This document shows, one piece after another, positions 15,762 through 24,154 of a stretch of 64,000 nt of DNA. The notes beneath the pieces are model-generated. The model saw only the letters and a list, made by a program, of their open reading frames with translations, had not been told where the DNA came from and did not search any database. The position numbers were made by a program, and so were the translations under genes. The stretch lies in NCBI RefSeq assembly GCF_004365355.1, contig NZ_SODP01000001.1:1495473-1559472 (forward strand), read 5' to 3'. Numbering within the stretch: the first letter of the stretch is position 1; every line of letters starts with the position of its first letter. This DNA is from Kribbella pratensis (GTDB taxonomy: Bacteria > Actinomycetota > Actinomycetes > Propionibacteriales > Kribbellaceae).

Positions 15762-15783
15762 CCCGCTCCGCGGAGAGCAGTAA
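15741..15783. repeat. 21-bp direct repeat across the stop codon
   Basis: The 21 bases at 15741-15761, ending in the gene's stop TAA, are repeated at 15763-15783 with one mismatch. A recent tandem duplication of the 3' end; it leaves a second stop copy downstream. Confidence 0.7.
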
Positions 15784-15853
15784 GTCGACGGAACCGGCTG
15801 GGAAGGCCGAGCGTCAGCCCAGGGGACGGCATCCTGTCGATTACGGAGTTCCT

Positions 15854-16234
15854 ATGACCTACGGCCAGCCGGATCGCACCCCCGACGCGCAGCAAGGAGG
15901 GTATCCGCAGCACCTCTGGCCGGACTACGCGCAGGCGCCGAGCGATCCTGCCTGGCAGCCTCAGGCGCCGTTCCCGGGTCAGCCGAAGGGTACGGCGCTG
16001 CTCGGCGTACTCGCCTTCGTCCTCGGGCTCGCGGCCCTGGTGGCGCCGTTCCTACCCGTCGATATGACGGGATTCCGCCAGTACGCCGCCTTTCCGCTCG
16101 CGCTACCGGGCGTCGGTCTGGCGATCGCCGGGCTGATCGGCGCGCGGCGCGGGAAGCCGCTGGCCGTGGTCGGCGCGGTGTTGTGTGTGCTGGCGCTCGG
16201 GGTCGGCTGGATCATGGTGCTCAACTACCGCTGA
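15854..16234 (+). CDS. Small membrane protein with Pro/Gln-rich N-terminus
   Basis: 126 residues. The first 45 are Pro/Gln/Tyr-rich and cytoplasmic-looking (DRTPDAQQGGYPQHLWPDY). Three hydrophobic segments follow (TALLGVLAFVLGLAALVAPF, FPLALPGVGLAIAGLIGA, LAVVGAVLCVLALGVGWIMV). The layout is typical of actinobacterial DUF4190-like membrane proteins of unknown role. The preceding gene's duplicated 3' end lies 70 bp upstream. Confidence 0.75.
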   Translation: MTYGQPDRTPDAQQGGYPQHLWPDYAQAPSDPAWQPQAPFPGQPKGTALLGVLAFVLGLAALVAPFLPVDMTGFRQYAAFPLALPGVGLAIAGLIGARRGKPLAVVGAVLCVLALGVGWIMVLNYR

Positions 16235-16313
16235 CCGGACTCGAAATCGGGCCGGTGCCCTTCATTTGGGGTGAGGATGGGTAGAGACCTCTGAGCCCAG
16301 GAAGGGTACGACG

Positions 16314-16943
16314 ATGTCCGAGCGCACGCGGCAGCCGACGAGCCATGAACGGATGTCAGGTCGCCCGTGGGATGCCTCGTACCAGGACGGTCCCGCGCCG
16401 TGGGAGTTCGGCGGGCCACAGCCGGCGGTTGCGCAGCTGGTGTCCGAGGGTGCGTTCGGGGGAGCGGTGCTCGACGCGGGCTGTGGGAGTGGCGACAACG
16501 CGCTGCTCATCGCTTCGAGCGGGGTGCCTGTGGTGGGGTTCGATGTTGCCGCGACCGCGTTGGCACGTGCCCGGGAGAAGGCCGCCGAGCACGGCGTCGA
16601 CGCCGAGTTTGTTGCCGCAGACGCGCTGCAGCTCGATGAGCTGGGGCGCAGGTTCGACACGATTCTCGACAGCGGTCTCTTTCACACGTTCGATGCGGGC
16701 GAGCGCTCGCAGTACGTCGTGAGTCTGGCTTCGGTCGCCAGATCCGGCGCGACTCTTTATGTGTTGTGTTTCAGCGACGAAGAACCCGGTGCCGTGCCGC
16801 ATCCGGTCTCGCAAATCGATTTGCACGCGGCGTTCGCTGCCGACTCCGGCTGGTCGGTCCTCAGTATCGAAGCGCGCAGGATCGAGACGCGAGTGCATGA
16901 GAGTGGCGCACCGGGTTGGCTCGCGACGGTCCGTCGAAACTAA
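16314..16943 (+). CDS. Class I SAM-dependent methyltransferase
   Basis: 209 residues, Rossmann-like fold with motif I VLDAGCGSGDNALLIA (about residue 50), acidic motif II GFDVAATAL and a FDTILDSGLFHTF motif IV region. The opening WDASYQDGPAPWEFGGPQP is typical of small thiopurine/TehB-like methyltransferases. SD GGAAGGG precedes ATG 16314. Substrate unknown; a detoxification role is a guess. Confidence 0.88.
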   Translation: MSERTRQPTSHERMSGRPWDASYQDGPAPWEFGGPQPAVAQLVSEGAFGGAVLDAGCGSGDNALLIASSGVPVVGFDVAATALARAREKAAEHGVDAEFVAADALQLDELGRRFDTILDSGLFHTFDAGERSQYVVSLASVARSGATLYVLCFSDEEPGAVPHPVSQIDLHAAFAADSGWSVLSIEARRIETRVHESGAPGWLATVRRN

Positions 16944-16982
16944 GCCAAGCGCTGGCGTCTTTTCGCCGTAAGGTCCTCAAGC

Positions 16983-17933
16983 ATGATCACGCGGGAGCAG
17001 GCCGTTGCCTACCGGTTGCACGTCAACCACCTGGTCGATCGACTGCCGGCGGGATCGCGCGAGCAGGCGGCGTACGTCGGTCTGCAGGACACCGCTCCGC
17101 GGGACGCGTTGCTCGGGCTGCATGCTCGGATGGCTGGGTGCGCGCCGTCGGACTGGGAGCATCCCTCGTTGATCCAGACGTACAGCCCGCGGGCGGCGGT
17201 GTATGTGCTGCCGGCCCGCGATTTCGGCGTTTTCACGCTGGGGCGGTTGCCGCTCGACGCGAACGCAGTACGGCGGATCGACGTACTCGCGGAGCGGCTG
17301 TGCGCGTCGTTGGACGGGCATGAGCGGCGGGGAGGGATGGGGCGCGAGCTGCGCGAGGCGTGTGCGAGCGGGCGGATCGCGGTGCGGTGGGACACGACGT
17401 CGCTGTGGGGGCGGGAGGTTCCGCGGCCGTCGATCGACGTCTCCGCGGCGCGGGTGGAACTGTGCCGGCGGCACGTTCGTTGCTTCGGGCCCACAACGCC
17501 GAAGACATTCTCATGGTGGTCGGGGTTATCGCCTGCGGACGCTCGTGCGGTCTGGGATTCGCTGGCGGACGAGTTGGTCGAGGTCGATTTCGAGGGTGTT
17601 GCCGGGTGGATTCTTGGCGCGGACGAGGAATGGTTGCGGTCGGCAACGCTGCCGCGTGGGGTTCGGTTGCTCCCTGCCCCGGATCTGCGACTGTTCGGCC
17701 GCGATCACGGCGGGCGGTTCGTCGGACCGGGTTTGCGCGAGTTGACGCCGGCCGCGGATTCCTTTCATCCGAACGGATTGCTGGTCGACGGTCGCATCGT
17801 CGGCGCCTGGGGACGGAAGGGCGGGCGGGTCGACGTGGTGCTGTCCGAGAAGCTCGACGCGAGGCAGTACGGCGCTTTGGAGGAAGAGGTCGCGACGATG
17901 CCGGTGCGCGATCCGCAGCTGTCAGTCAGGTGA
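16983..17933 (+). CDS. Winged-helix DNA-binding protein of the AlkZ/HTH_42 family
   Basis: 316 residues matching the tandem winged-helix proteins called HTH_42 or AlkX/AlkZ-like, some of which are DNA glycosylases that unhook interstrand cross-links. VGLQDTAPRDALLGLHAR (about 38) corresponds to the QxD/QxQ region near the catalytic site in this family; FGPTTPKTFSWWSGLSPADA and LLPAPDLRLFGRD (about 235) are other family blocks. Glycosylase activity is inferred, and the classical QxQ is not clearly kept. The 3' end overlaps the next, convergent gene by 12 bases. Confidence 0.75.
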   Translation: MITREQAVAYRLHVNHLVDRLPAGSREQAAYVGLQDTAPRDALLGLHARMAGCAPSDWEHPSLIQTYSPRAAVYVLPARDFGVFTLGRLPLDANAVRRIDVLAERLCASLDGHERRGGMGRELREACASGRIAVRWDTTSLWGREVPRPSIDVSAARVELCRRHVRCFGPTTPKTFSWWSGLSPADARAVWDSLADELVEVDFEGVAGWILGADEEWLRSATLPRGVRLLPAPDLRLFGRDHGGRFVGPGLRELTPAADSFHPNGLLVDGRIVGAWGRKGGRVDVVLSEKLDARQYGALEEEVATMPVRDPQLSVR

Positions 17934-18809
17934 GGGGAGTGCGTCGAGGGGCTTCCGGTTGCTGCGGAAGTTGGTGCGGAGAAGGCGGACGTCCACCTCG
18001 GGGAGATGGAGCTCGATCAGGTCGTACGTTTCTTCGACGAGGTCGTGGAGCAGTTGAGCGCCTTCGGGTGCGGGATGGTTGAAGACGGCTCGGATGCGGG
18101 CCGCCAATGATGGCGGCGCCAACGACAGGTCCAGGTTGTCGAGGCGTTTGAACGCGGACGGATGACCGCAGTACTTGCCGTTGAGGGCGTGGAGCACGGT
18201 CAGCAGTTGGCTTGCGATGCGCATGAACTCGCGGGCAAGGAGGAGCGGGTTGTGGCGGTCGACGAGCATCTGCCAGCGCCAGAACTGTTCGATGTTCCCG
18301 TCCCGCCGTACGACGGCGAGCGCGAGCTCACGTGGGTAGGGCTGCACGCGTTCCTGCCAGCCGGCGACGAGCTCGGCACGCGGGCCGCGAACGTCGCGAC
18401 CGTCCACGATGCCCTTGATCGCGTCCAGGCTCGGTCCGTCGGGGCGGTGGGAGATGAGTACGTCGTCCAGCATGTTCTCGACCGCAGACGTGAACGTGTG
18501 CACGACCTCGACCATCAGTCCGTCGGGTCTCGGCGCGCCGAGGTAGATGTGGTCGTGCCAGGGCGGCGTGCCCTCATTCACCGTCCGAAGGTCAGCCGCC
18601 CGCGCGGCGTGAGCCACCGCGATCCGCTCAGCAAGCGAGGGCCGGCGCGCCCAGAACACCCCGACCTCGACGTCCGACCACCGATCCGCGTCTCCCCGTG
18701 CGGTCGACCCGCTCACCATCACGGCGTCGACCCCGTCGGCCGCCGCAAATGCGTCCAAGACCGGCTCCACCGCCTCACGCCGCCACCGAGCCGCCTCCGT
18801 CACCGCCAT
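17922..18809 (-). CDS. Nucleotidyltransferase-domain protein
   Basis: 295 residues. The pol-beta-type motif GSTARGDADRWSDVEVGVF (about residues 34-52) has the GS and a D-x-E in place of the more usual DxD. A helical C-terminal region with LLAREFMRIASQLLTVLHAL follows, like DUF4037/aminoglycoside nucleotidyltransferase-type proteins. Substrate unknown. Convergent with the AlkZ-like gene; divergent from ychJ 49 bp away. Confidence 0.75.
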   Translation of the reverse strand: MAVTEAARWRREAVEPVLDAFAAADGVDAVMVSGSTARGDADRWSDVEVGVFWARRPSLAERIAVAHAARAADLRTVNEGTPPWHDHIYLGAPRPDGLMVEVVHTFTSAVENMLDDVLISHRPDGPSLDAIKGIVDGRDVRGPRAELVAGWQERVQPYPRELALAVVRRDGNIEQFWRWQMLVDRHNPLLLAREFMRIASQLLTVLHALNGKYCGHPSAFKRLDNLDLSLAPPSLAARIRAVFNHPAPEGAQLLHDLVEETYDLIELHLPEVDVRLLRTNFRSNRKPLDALPSPD

Positions 18810-18858
18810 GACGGCAGTAGATCACGCAGGCATACGGCCGATCGGCGACAATCACTCC

Positions 18859-19233
18859 ATGCCAGCCCTCTGTCCCTGCGGTCAGGACCTGCCGTACGCC
18901 GCCTGCTGTGGTCCGCTCCACCGCGGTGACGCGACCGCCTCAACCGCGGAGCAGCTGATGCGCTCGCGGTACGCCGCCTTCGTGATGCACGACGCGCCGT
19001 ACCTCCAGCAGACCTGGTCGCTGACGACCCGACCGGCGAGGATCGACTTCCCACCGGGCCGGGAGTGGACCGGGCTGGAGATCGTGGGCGCGACCGGTGG
19101 GAGCGCGTTCCACACGGAGGGCACGGTCGAATTCCGTGCCCACTACATCGAAGCCGGCAAACCCGGCGTCCAGCACGAGAACAGCACCTTCACCCGCGAA
19201 GGCGGCCGCTGGGTCTACGTCACCGCGCTATGA
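18859..19233 (+). CDS. YchJ-family protein (SEC-C-type zinc motif)
   Basis: 124 residues from ATG 18859. MPALCPCGQDLPYAACCGPL is a complete SEC-C-like zinc-binding motif (CxC...CC), followed by the conserved TAEQLMRSRYAAFV and the NTF2-like YchJ middle domain (PGREWTGLEIV). Cellular function is unknown in this family. Its stop overlaps the next start (ATGA). Confidence 0.88.
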   Translation: MPALCPCGQDLPYAACCGPLHRGDATASTAEQLMRSRYAAFVMHDAPYLQQTWSLTTRPARIDFPPGREWTGLEIVGATGGSAFHTEGTVEFRAHYIEAGKPGVQHENSTFTREGGRWVYVTAL

Positions 19234-19565
19234 CCGAACCCGAGATCCGCAGGTGGGGCACACATCGCGTGACGCTGAACCTGCTCCGTCTCCTGGTGCT
19301 GGCCGCGCTGGTCGCCACCGCGATCGAGCACATCCTCTGGCCGACGATCCCGGCCACCCTGCTGATCCTCGGCGGGGCGATGCGGTACGAACCCAAATCA
19401 CCCGCTGGGCGCAGGATGTGCGTAGGCCCGGGCACCGCAGACCAGCTCAGGCGATCCAGTACTGCGTCACAATGCGCTGTACGACCAACAGACCTGCTCG
19501 CCGACTATCAGCCGGCGCGACTTCATCGGCGGGCAAGCGTCGGGTGTACGTCGCGGTTCTGGTAG
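19230..19565 (+). CDS. Small predicted membrane protein coupled to ychJ
   Basis: 111 residues from the ATG overlapping the ychJ stop by 4 bases. A hydrophobic stretch LLRLLVLAALVATAIEHILW with a second weaker one (PATLLILGGAMRY) forms one or two helices by residue 52. The following 58 residues are Arg/Ser/Cys-rich and coding-poor, so the genuine product may be shorter with a frameshifted or read-through tail. No family recognised. Confidence 0.5.
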   Translation: MTEPEIRRWGTHRVTLNLLRLLVLAALVATAIEHILWPTIPATLLILGGAMRYEPKSPAGRRMCVGPGTADQLRRSSTASQCAVRPTDLLADYQPARLHRRASVGCTSRFW

Positions 19566-19616
19566 TCGATAATTGCCCGGGTCGGCGCTGGGGGAGGTGC
19601 CGCAAGGGGGAACATT

Positions 19617-20285
19617 ATGGGGATCAGGCACGGGTGGTCCGGCGCAAAGGCTCTTGTGGCAGCCGGGCTGCTGGTCGGTTGTGCGGGATGCGTCATCAAC
19701 GCACCATCGACGCCACCAGAGAAGGTGACGCCGCCGGCGGGTGCTTCTCGGGTGCCGACGCCTACCGCGGTGACAACCGCGCCGAGAGACAGCCCGACCA
19801 GTTCCGCACCGGCACGTCGTGCCCTCACCGGTCCTGGAACCTACTCGTTTTCCTACGAGGGCGCGGTGGGCACGATCCAGGTGCCCGCGAACATCAAGGA
19901 CCCGCGGTTGGAGCCGTACGGCGACTACCGGCGGCTCGCCGATGCGCGGCCGATCACCTACCTGATCGCGCAGGTCGACAATCAGTCGGACGACACCATC
20001 AACATGTACGAGGTCGTCGTCGTCACCAACGACGGACAGCAGATCGAGGCCACCTCGATCAGCAATTACGTCGACACCTGGCGGGATGCATTTGCCGGTG
20101 AGGGCGGCGATGCCAGGAACTACAACCGGGGGATCGAGCTGTCGAACTCCAGCAACTTCTATCTGCTGCCGGGTGCGAAAGGGACTGCGTTTCTCGGGGC
20201 CAAGGAACCGATCACGACAGTCAAACGAGTCTTCGTCTACCCAGCCGGCGCCTTTGATCGCGTCGAGGCCAAAAGGACCCGTTAG
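19617..20285 (+). CDS. Lipoprotein of unknown function
   Basis: 222 residues. A signal peptide with lipobox (AAGLLVGCAGC, Cys about residue 22 or 25) is followed by a Pro/Thr-rich linker (about 28-70) and a beta-rich domain (YSFSYEGAVGTIQVPANIKD, then PITYLIAQVDNQSDDTINMY), the layout of DUF4352-like extracellular immunoglobulin-type domains. Anchored outside the membrane. No functional motif is visible. Confidence 0.75.
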   Translation: MGIRHGWSGAKALVAAGLLVGCAGCVINAPSTPPEKVTPPAGASRVPTPTAVTTAPRDSPTSSAPARRALTGPGTYSFSYEGAVGTIQVPANIKDPRLEPYGDYRRLADARPITYLIAQVDNQSDDTINMYEVVVVTNDGQQIEATSISNYVDTWRDAFAGEGGDARNYNRGIELSNSSNFYLLPGAKGTAFLGAKEPITTVKRVFVYPAGAFDRVEAKRTR

Positions 20286-20612
20286 GCGGATACGGCGCTC
20301 TGAGGGCTCGCCTCGAGCGTACGAAGGGTGCGCAGGATGACGGTTGGCCTCGTGGTCCGGAGGCGTGCGGCTCGGATCGGGGGCCGCCTTCTTGGGGTGG
20401 GGTGAGGCGCATTTCCCGGGCCTGAGCGGCAATCGGGGTGATTCATCACCCCATCCGGTTGAGTTGGGGGGCGGGTGTTCGCGGTGGGGGTGCGGTGGGT
20501 GGGGTGCCCTCATCCGCATGGGGTGAGGTGGCGGGGCGGCCGGCGGGACACGATCCAGGGGTGATCCGTCGCCGGCTCGGCGGCGGGACGCCGTAGGAGA
20601 GGAGACAGCAGG
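20286..20612. other. G-rich intergenic region with a small hairpin
   Basis: No gene seen. Strongly G-rich on the plus strand, with many GGGGTG runs that could form G-quadruplexes. A perfect hairpin GGGGTGAT-TC-ATCACCCC lies at 20435-20452. The promoter of the DUF7144 gene should lie here, but no clear -35/-10 pair is visible. Confidence 0.5.
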
Positions 20613-20642
20613 ATGGCTGCGAAAAAGGCCGGGCGGCGATGA
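20613..20642 (+). CDS. Nine-codon leader ORF overlapping the DUF7144 start
   Basis: ATG 20613 preceded by GGAGAGGAGACAGCAGG, nine codons (MAAKKAGRR) and a TGA overlapping the next ATG (ATGA). Either a leader peptide that couples translation, or the real N-terminus of the DUF7144 protein cut off by a one-base frameshift, since family members usually begin with a short basic stretch. Confidence 0.4.
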   Translation: MAAKKAGRR

Positions 20643-21094
20643 CCGGCTTCATCGTGTTCGCCGGCGCGCTGCTCATGATGACCGGACTGGTGAACGTCTT
20701 CGAGGGGTTCATCGCGCTGTTCTCGGACGAGCGCCTGGTGGTCACCCGGGAGAACCTGATCATCGTCGACGTGACCGCGTGGGGATGGATCATCCTGATC
20801 TTCGGCCTGATCCTGATGGCAGTCGGCGCCTGTCTGCTGACGGCACAGACGTGGGCCAGGATCGCCGCGATCGTGCTCGTCTGTCTGCACGCTGTCACGC
20901 AGATCGCCTGGCTCGGCGCGTATCCGGTCTGGGCGTTGCTGATGATCGCGCTGGACGTCTTCGTGCTGTACGCGCTGACCGCCCGGTGGTCCGACGTACG
21001 CGACGAGCTCGGCGGTTCGGACAGAGTCGAATGGGACGGTCAGGAGGCGGCCGATCTATCGGCTGCCGAGCGACGCAGACCCCCGCTGATGTGA
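20639..21094 (+). CDS. DUF7144-family membrane protein
   Basis: 151 residues with four hydrophobic helices: FIVFAGALLMMTGLVNVFEG, WGWIILIFGLILMAVGACLL, ARIAAIVLVCLHAVTQIAWL and PVWALLMIALDVFVLYALTA. A short acidic cytoplasmic tail follows. The family is widespread in actinobacteria and functionally unknown; stress association is often assumed. No own ribosome-binding site; translation likely depends on the upstream nine-codon ORF. Confidence 0.82.
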   Translation: MTGFIVFAGALLMMTGLVNVFEGFIALFSDERLVVTRENLIIVDVTAWGWIILIFGLILMAVGACLLTAQTWARIAAIVLVCLHAVTQIAWLGAYPVWALLMIALDVFVLYALTARWSDVRDELGGSDRVEWDGQEAADLSAAERRRPPLM

Positions 21095-21095
21095 C

Positions 21096-21127
21096 CCTGG
21101 GAGCCGTCTCGAACGAGACGGCTCCCA
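21096..21127. terminator. Strong bidirectional terminator hairpin
   Basis: Perfect 15-bp arms (21096-21110 and 21113-21127, CTGGGAGCCGTCTCG and complement) with a 2-nt centre, immediately after the DUF7144 stop and seven bases before the convergent PEBP stop. Confidence 0.85.
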
Positions 21128-21133
21128 GGCATT

Positions 21134-21664
21134 TCACTCCGCGATCTGGTACGTCGGGGTGATGATGGCTCGCGCCAAGGTGTGGAAGGCGAGGTTGAAG
21201 CCGACCACGGCGGGCGAGGCGTCGGCGTCGACGTCCAGGGCTTCCACGTCGATGGCGTGGACGACGAAGTAGTAGCGGTGGACCTGATCGCCTGCGGGCG
21301 GGGCCGCGCCGCCGAAGTTCTTGGCGCCGAAGTCGTTGCGGACGTGGAACGCGCCGTTGTCGAGGCGTTCGGGAGTGCCGGCGCCGGTCGGGAGCTCCGT
21401 GACCGTGGCCGGGAGGTTGACCAGGACCCAGTGCCAGAAGCCGGACACGACCGGCGCGTCCGGGTCGAAGCAGGTGACGACGAAGGCCTTGGTCTCCGCG
21501 GGGAACCCGGACCAGCTGAGCTGCGGCGACTTGTTCCCGCCGCCGAACGCGTGGTCGTCCGACAGCTGCTCGCCGTCGGCGACATCGGTACTGGTGACGG
21601 TGAACGAACCCACCTTCGGGAGCAGTTCGTACGGGTCCGGGGCGACGGGACGATCGAGCGACAT
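21134..21664 (-). CDS. YbhB/YbcL-family PEBP (Raf-kinase-inhibitor-like) protein
   Basis: 176 residues. The family motifs are the ligand-pocket blocks [20 protein letters not shown] (DPDxP and GxxHW, about 88-105) and [11 protein letters not shown]. Bacterial PEBPs are small soluble beta proteins whose biological role is poorly known. A monocistronic gene ending at the shared terminator. Confidence 0.9.
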   Translation of the reverse strand: MSLDRPVAPDPYELLPKVGSFTVTSTDVADGEQLSDDHAFGGGNKSPQLSWSGFPAETKAFVVTCFDPDAPVVSGFWHWVLVNLPATVTELPTGAGTPERLDNGAFHVRNDFGAKNFGGAAPPAGDQVHRYYFVVHAIDVEALDVDADASPAVVGFNLAFHTLARAIITPTYQIAE

Positions 21665-21854
21665 CGGTGATCCTCCGGGATCTGGAAGCGTCTGCGACGT
21701 GTGGTGATTCCGACATTACTGTCCACATGCCGCCGACCCACCCCGGGGCACCCGATCGGAGATGCGAAGATCGAGCCGGTACGGCGGAACCGGGCAGCGG
21801 GACCGTCGCGCGGGCGGACGGCCCGCCGTGGACCGGGAACGGATGGAGGACTCG

Positions 21855-22907
21855 ATGGACGGCGTGGTGGACGGGTACCTGGAGCGGATCGCTCCCGCCG
21901 ACTCAGCGGCGATGCAGGCGGCCGAGGCGCGGCACGCGCAGCTGACGAAGCCGGCCGGGTCGCTCGGCGTACTCGAGGAGCTGTCCGTGCGGGTGGCCGG
22001 GATGACCGGGACCTGCCCGCCGCAGGTGCCGCAGCCCGCCGTGGTGACAGTGTTCGCGGCGGATCACGGCGTGCACGCGCAGAACGTCTCCCCGTGGCCG
22101 CAGGAGGTGACCGCCGCGATGCTCGCGAACTTCGCGGCCGGTGGTGCCGCGGTGAACGCGTTCGCGGCGAACAACCGGGTCGACGTACGGGTCGTGGACG
22201 TCGGCGTGGCGACACCGGTGGAGCAGCTGGACATCATCCACGCCAAGGTCCGTCCGGGCACCCGCGACCTGTCGCAGACCGAGGCCCTTACCGAGGACGA
22301 GGCGCGCGCGGCGATCGCGGTCGGGTTCGAGCTCGCGGACACGCTGGTGCAGGACGGGTATCGCTGCCTGCTGACCGGCGACATGGGCATTGCCAACACG
22401 ACCGCCTCGGCGGCGCTGATCGCGACCTTCACCGGGGCGACCGCCGACGCCGTCACGGGCCGCGGCACCGGCATCGACGACGCGGCACTGGCGCACAAGA
22501 CAGCCGTCGTACGGGATGCGCTTGCGCTCCACGACGTACCTTCGGCTGATCCGCTGAAGGCGCTCCAGGCGTACGGCGGTCTCGAGCACGCCGCTCTGGC
22601 CGGATACATTCTCGGCGCGGCGGCCAACCGTACGCCGGTCATCCTCGACGGCGTGATCGCCGGAGCGGCCGCGCTGGTGGCACAGGCGTTCCACCCGGCC
22701 GTCGTCGACTACTGCGTCGCCGGGCACCGATCGGCCGAGCCCGGTCACGCGGTCGCGCTGAAGAAGCTCGGCCTGCAGCCGCTCGTCGACCTCGATCTGC
22801 GTCTCGGTGAGGGGACCGGTGCGGTGCTCGCGTACCCGATCCTGACCTGCGCGGTGCGTGCGCTCGCCGAGATGGCCACGTTCGAGGACGCGGGGATCGG
22901 TCAGTGA
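21855..22907 (+). CDS. cobT: Nicotinate-nucleotide-dimethylbenzimidazole phosphoribosyltransferase
   Basis: 350 residues from ATG 21855 (GGAGGA upstream; ATG 21843 is an alternative). CobT makes alpha-ribazole phosphate for the lower ligand of cobalamin. Markers: LTKPAGSLGVLEEL, FAADHGVHAQ (substrate pocket), TGDMGIANTTASAAL and the catalytic Glu region GLEHAALAGY, with DGVIAGAAALVA and LDLRLGEGTGA. Stop overlaps the next start (GTGA). No cobalamin riboswitch was visible upstream. Confidence 0.93.
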   Translation: MDGVVDGYLERIAPADSAAMQAAEARHAQLTKPAGSLGVLEELSVRVAGMTGTCPPQVPQPAVVTVFAADHGVHAQNVSPWPQEVTAAMLANFAAGGAAVNAFAANNRVDVRVVDVGVATPVEQLDIIHAKVRPGTRDLSQTEALTEDEARAAIAVGFELADTLVQDGYRCLLTGDMGIANTTASAALIATFTGATADAVTGRGTGIDDAALAHKTAVVRDALALHDVPSADPLKALQAYGGLEHAALAGYILGAAANRTPVILDGVIAGAAALVAQAFHPAVVDYCVAGHRSAEPGHAVALKKLGLQPLVDLDLRLGEGTGAVLAYPILTCAVRALAEMATFEDAGIGQ

Positions 22908-24154
22908 CACATCAGTACCTGTCCGGTCTCGTGCTCGACGGGCGGCGCGTGGTCGTCGTCGGCGGTGGCGGGGTCGCTCAGCGCCGGTTGCCGCGGCTGC
23001 TCGAATCAGGCGCGCGGATCGACCTGATCTCGCCGTCGATCACGCCGACCATCGAGGGACTGCTCGGCAACCCGTCACTGAGCTGGATCGAGCGCGGGTT
23101 CCAGGACGGTGATCTCGACGGAGCCTGGTACGTCGTGGTCGCGACGGATGATGCCTCGGTCAACGATCAGGTTTCGGCCGAGGCGGAGGAGCGGCGGATC
23201 TTCTGCGTGCGCTCCGACGACCGTGCGCGGGCGACCGCGTGGACGCCGGCATCCGGTCAGCACGACAACGTGACAATCGGTGTACTCGGCGGTGGCGATC
23301 ACCGGAAGTCGGCCGCCGTCCGGGACGCGATTCTGGAAGGGCTGCGGACCGGTGAGCTGGCTGCGCGGGACGTGGATCGGCGCCCGGGTGTGTACCTGGT
23401 CGGTGGGGGACCGGGTGATCCGGATCTGATCACGGTGCGCGGGCGGCGGTTGCTGGCCGAGGCTGACGTGGTGGTGGCGGATCGGTTGGCTCCGCAGCCG
23501 TTGCTCGACGAGCTGCATCCGGACGTCGAGCTGTTCGACGCGGCGAAGTTGCCGCGCGGGCGGGCGGCGCAGCAGGAGGAGATCAACCGGATCCTGGTGG
23601 ATCGCGGGCGGGCCGGGAAGGTCGTCGTACGGCTCAAGGGCGGGGATCCGTACGTGTTCGGCCGGGGCTTCGAGGAGGCGCTGGCGTGCGCCGAGGCCGG
23701 GGTGCCGTGGACGGTGGTGCCGGGGATCACGAGCTCGATCTCGGTGCCGGCGGTGTCGGGGATCCCGGTGACGCATCGCGGGGTGACGCATGAGTTCACT
23801 GTGGTGTCGGGGCACATCCCGCCGTCGCACCCGGACTCGCTGGTCAACTGGGACGCGCTCGCGCAGTTGCACGGCACGTTGGTGCTGCTGATGGCGGTCG
23901 AGAACCTTCCGGCGATCGCCGAACGGTTGATCTCGGCCGGTCGTCCGGCGAACACCCCGGCGGCGGCGATTGCCGACGGAACCCTCCCGGGCCAACGGAT
24001 GGTGACGTCGGACCTGGACGGGATCGCTCGAGCGATGCAGGACGATGGCGTCGGCGCGCCAGCAATCGTTGTCGTGGGCAACGTGGTCGAGGTAGCCGCG
24101 TTGGCGCGCGACAGGGCGGGGGCGTCGGAGCGCGGTGGTGGTGGGGTGGGGTGA
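22904..24154 (+). CDS. cysG: Siroheme synthase fusion: precorrin-2 dehydrogenase plus uroporphyrinogen-III C-methyltransferase
   Basis: 416 residues. The N-terminal Rossmann domain (RRVVVVGGGGVAQRRLPRLL, about residues 10-30) oxidises precorrin-2. The C-terminal SUMT domain starts at VYLVGGGPGDPDLITVRGRR (about 160), with LKGGDPYVFGRGFEE and VPGITSSISVPAVSGIPVTH. No clear ferrochelatase residues are claimed. Feeds siroheme and/or cobalamin, matching the neighbouring cobT. GTG start overlaps cobT by four bases; stop overlaps trmH-like start likewise. Confidence 0.92.
   Translation: MTHQYLSGLVLDGRRVVVVGGGGVAQRRLPRLLESGARIDLISPSITPTIEGLLGNPSLSWIERGFQDGDLDGAWYVVVATDDASVNDQVSAEAEERRIFCVRSDDRARATAWTPASGQHDNVTIGVLGGGDHRKSAAVRDAILEGLRTGELAARDVDRRPGVYLVGGGPGDPDLITVRGRRLLAEADVVVADRLAPQPLLDELHPDVELFDAAKLPRGRAAQQEEINRILVDRGRAGKVVVRLKGGDPYVFGRGFEEALACAEAGVPWTVVPGITSSISVPAVSGIPVTHRGVTHEFTVVSGHIPPSHPDSLVNWDALAQLHGTLVLLMAVENLPAIAERLISAGRPANTPAAAIADGTLPGQRMVTSDLDGIARAMQDDGVGAPAIVVVGNVVEVAALARDRAGASERGGGGVG

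Noticed and set aside
19436..19616. Extended small membrane protein or a separate gene in the spacer before the lipoprotein
   Set aside because: Codon use is poor and no start or motif could be supported; only the first 50 residues of the coupled protein look real.
20390..20540. G-rich block as a designed regulatory G-quadruplex
   Set aside because: Runs of G are expected at this GC content and no symmetric arrangement beyond the small hairpin is convincing.
21670..21850. Possible cobalamin riboswitch before cobT
   Set aside because: No B12-box or GCCACTG-type conserved core could be seen in the 180 bases; the region is GC-rich without the expected stems.
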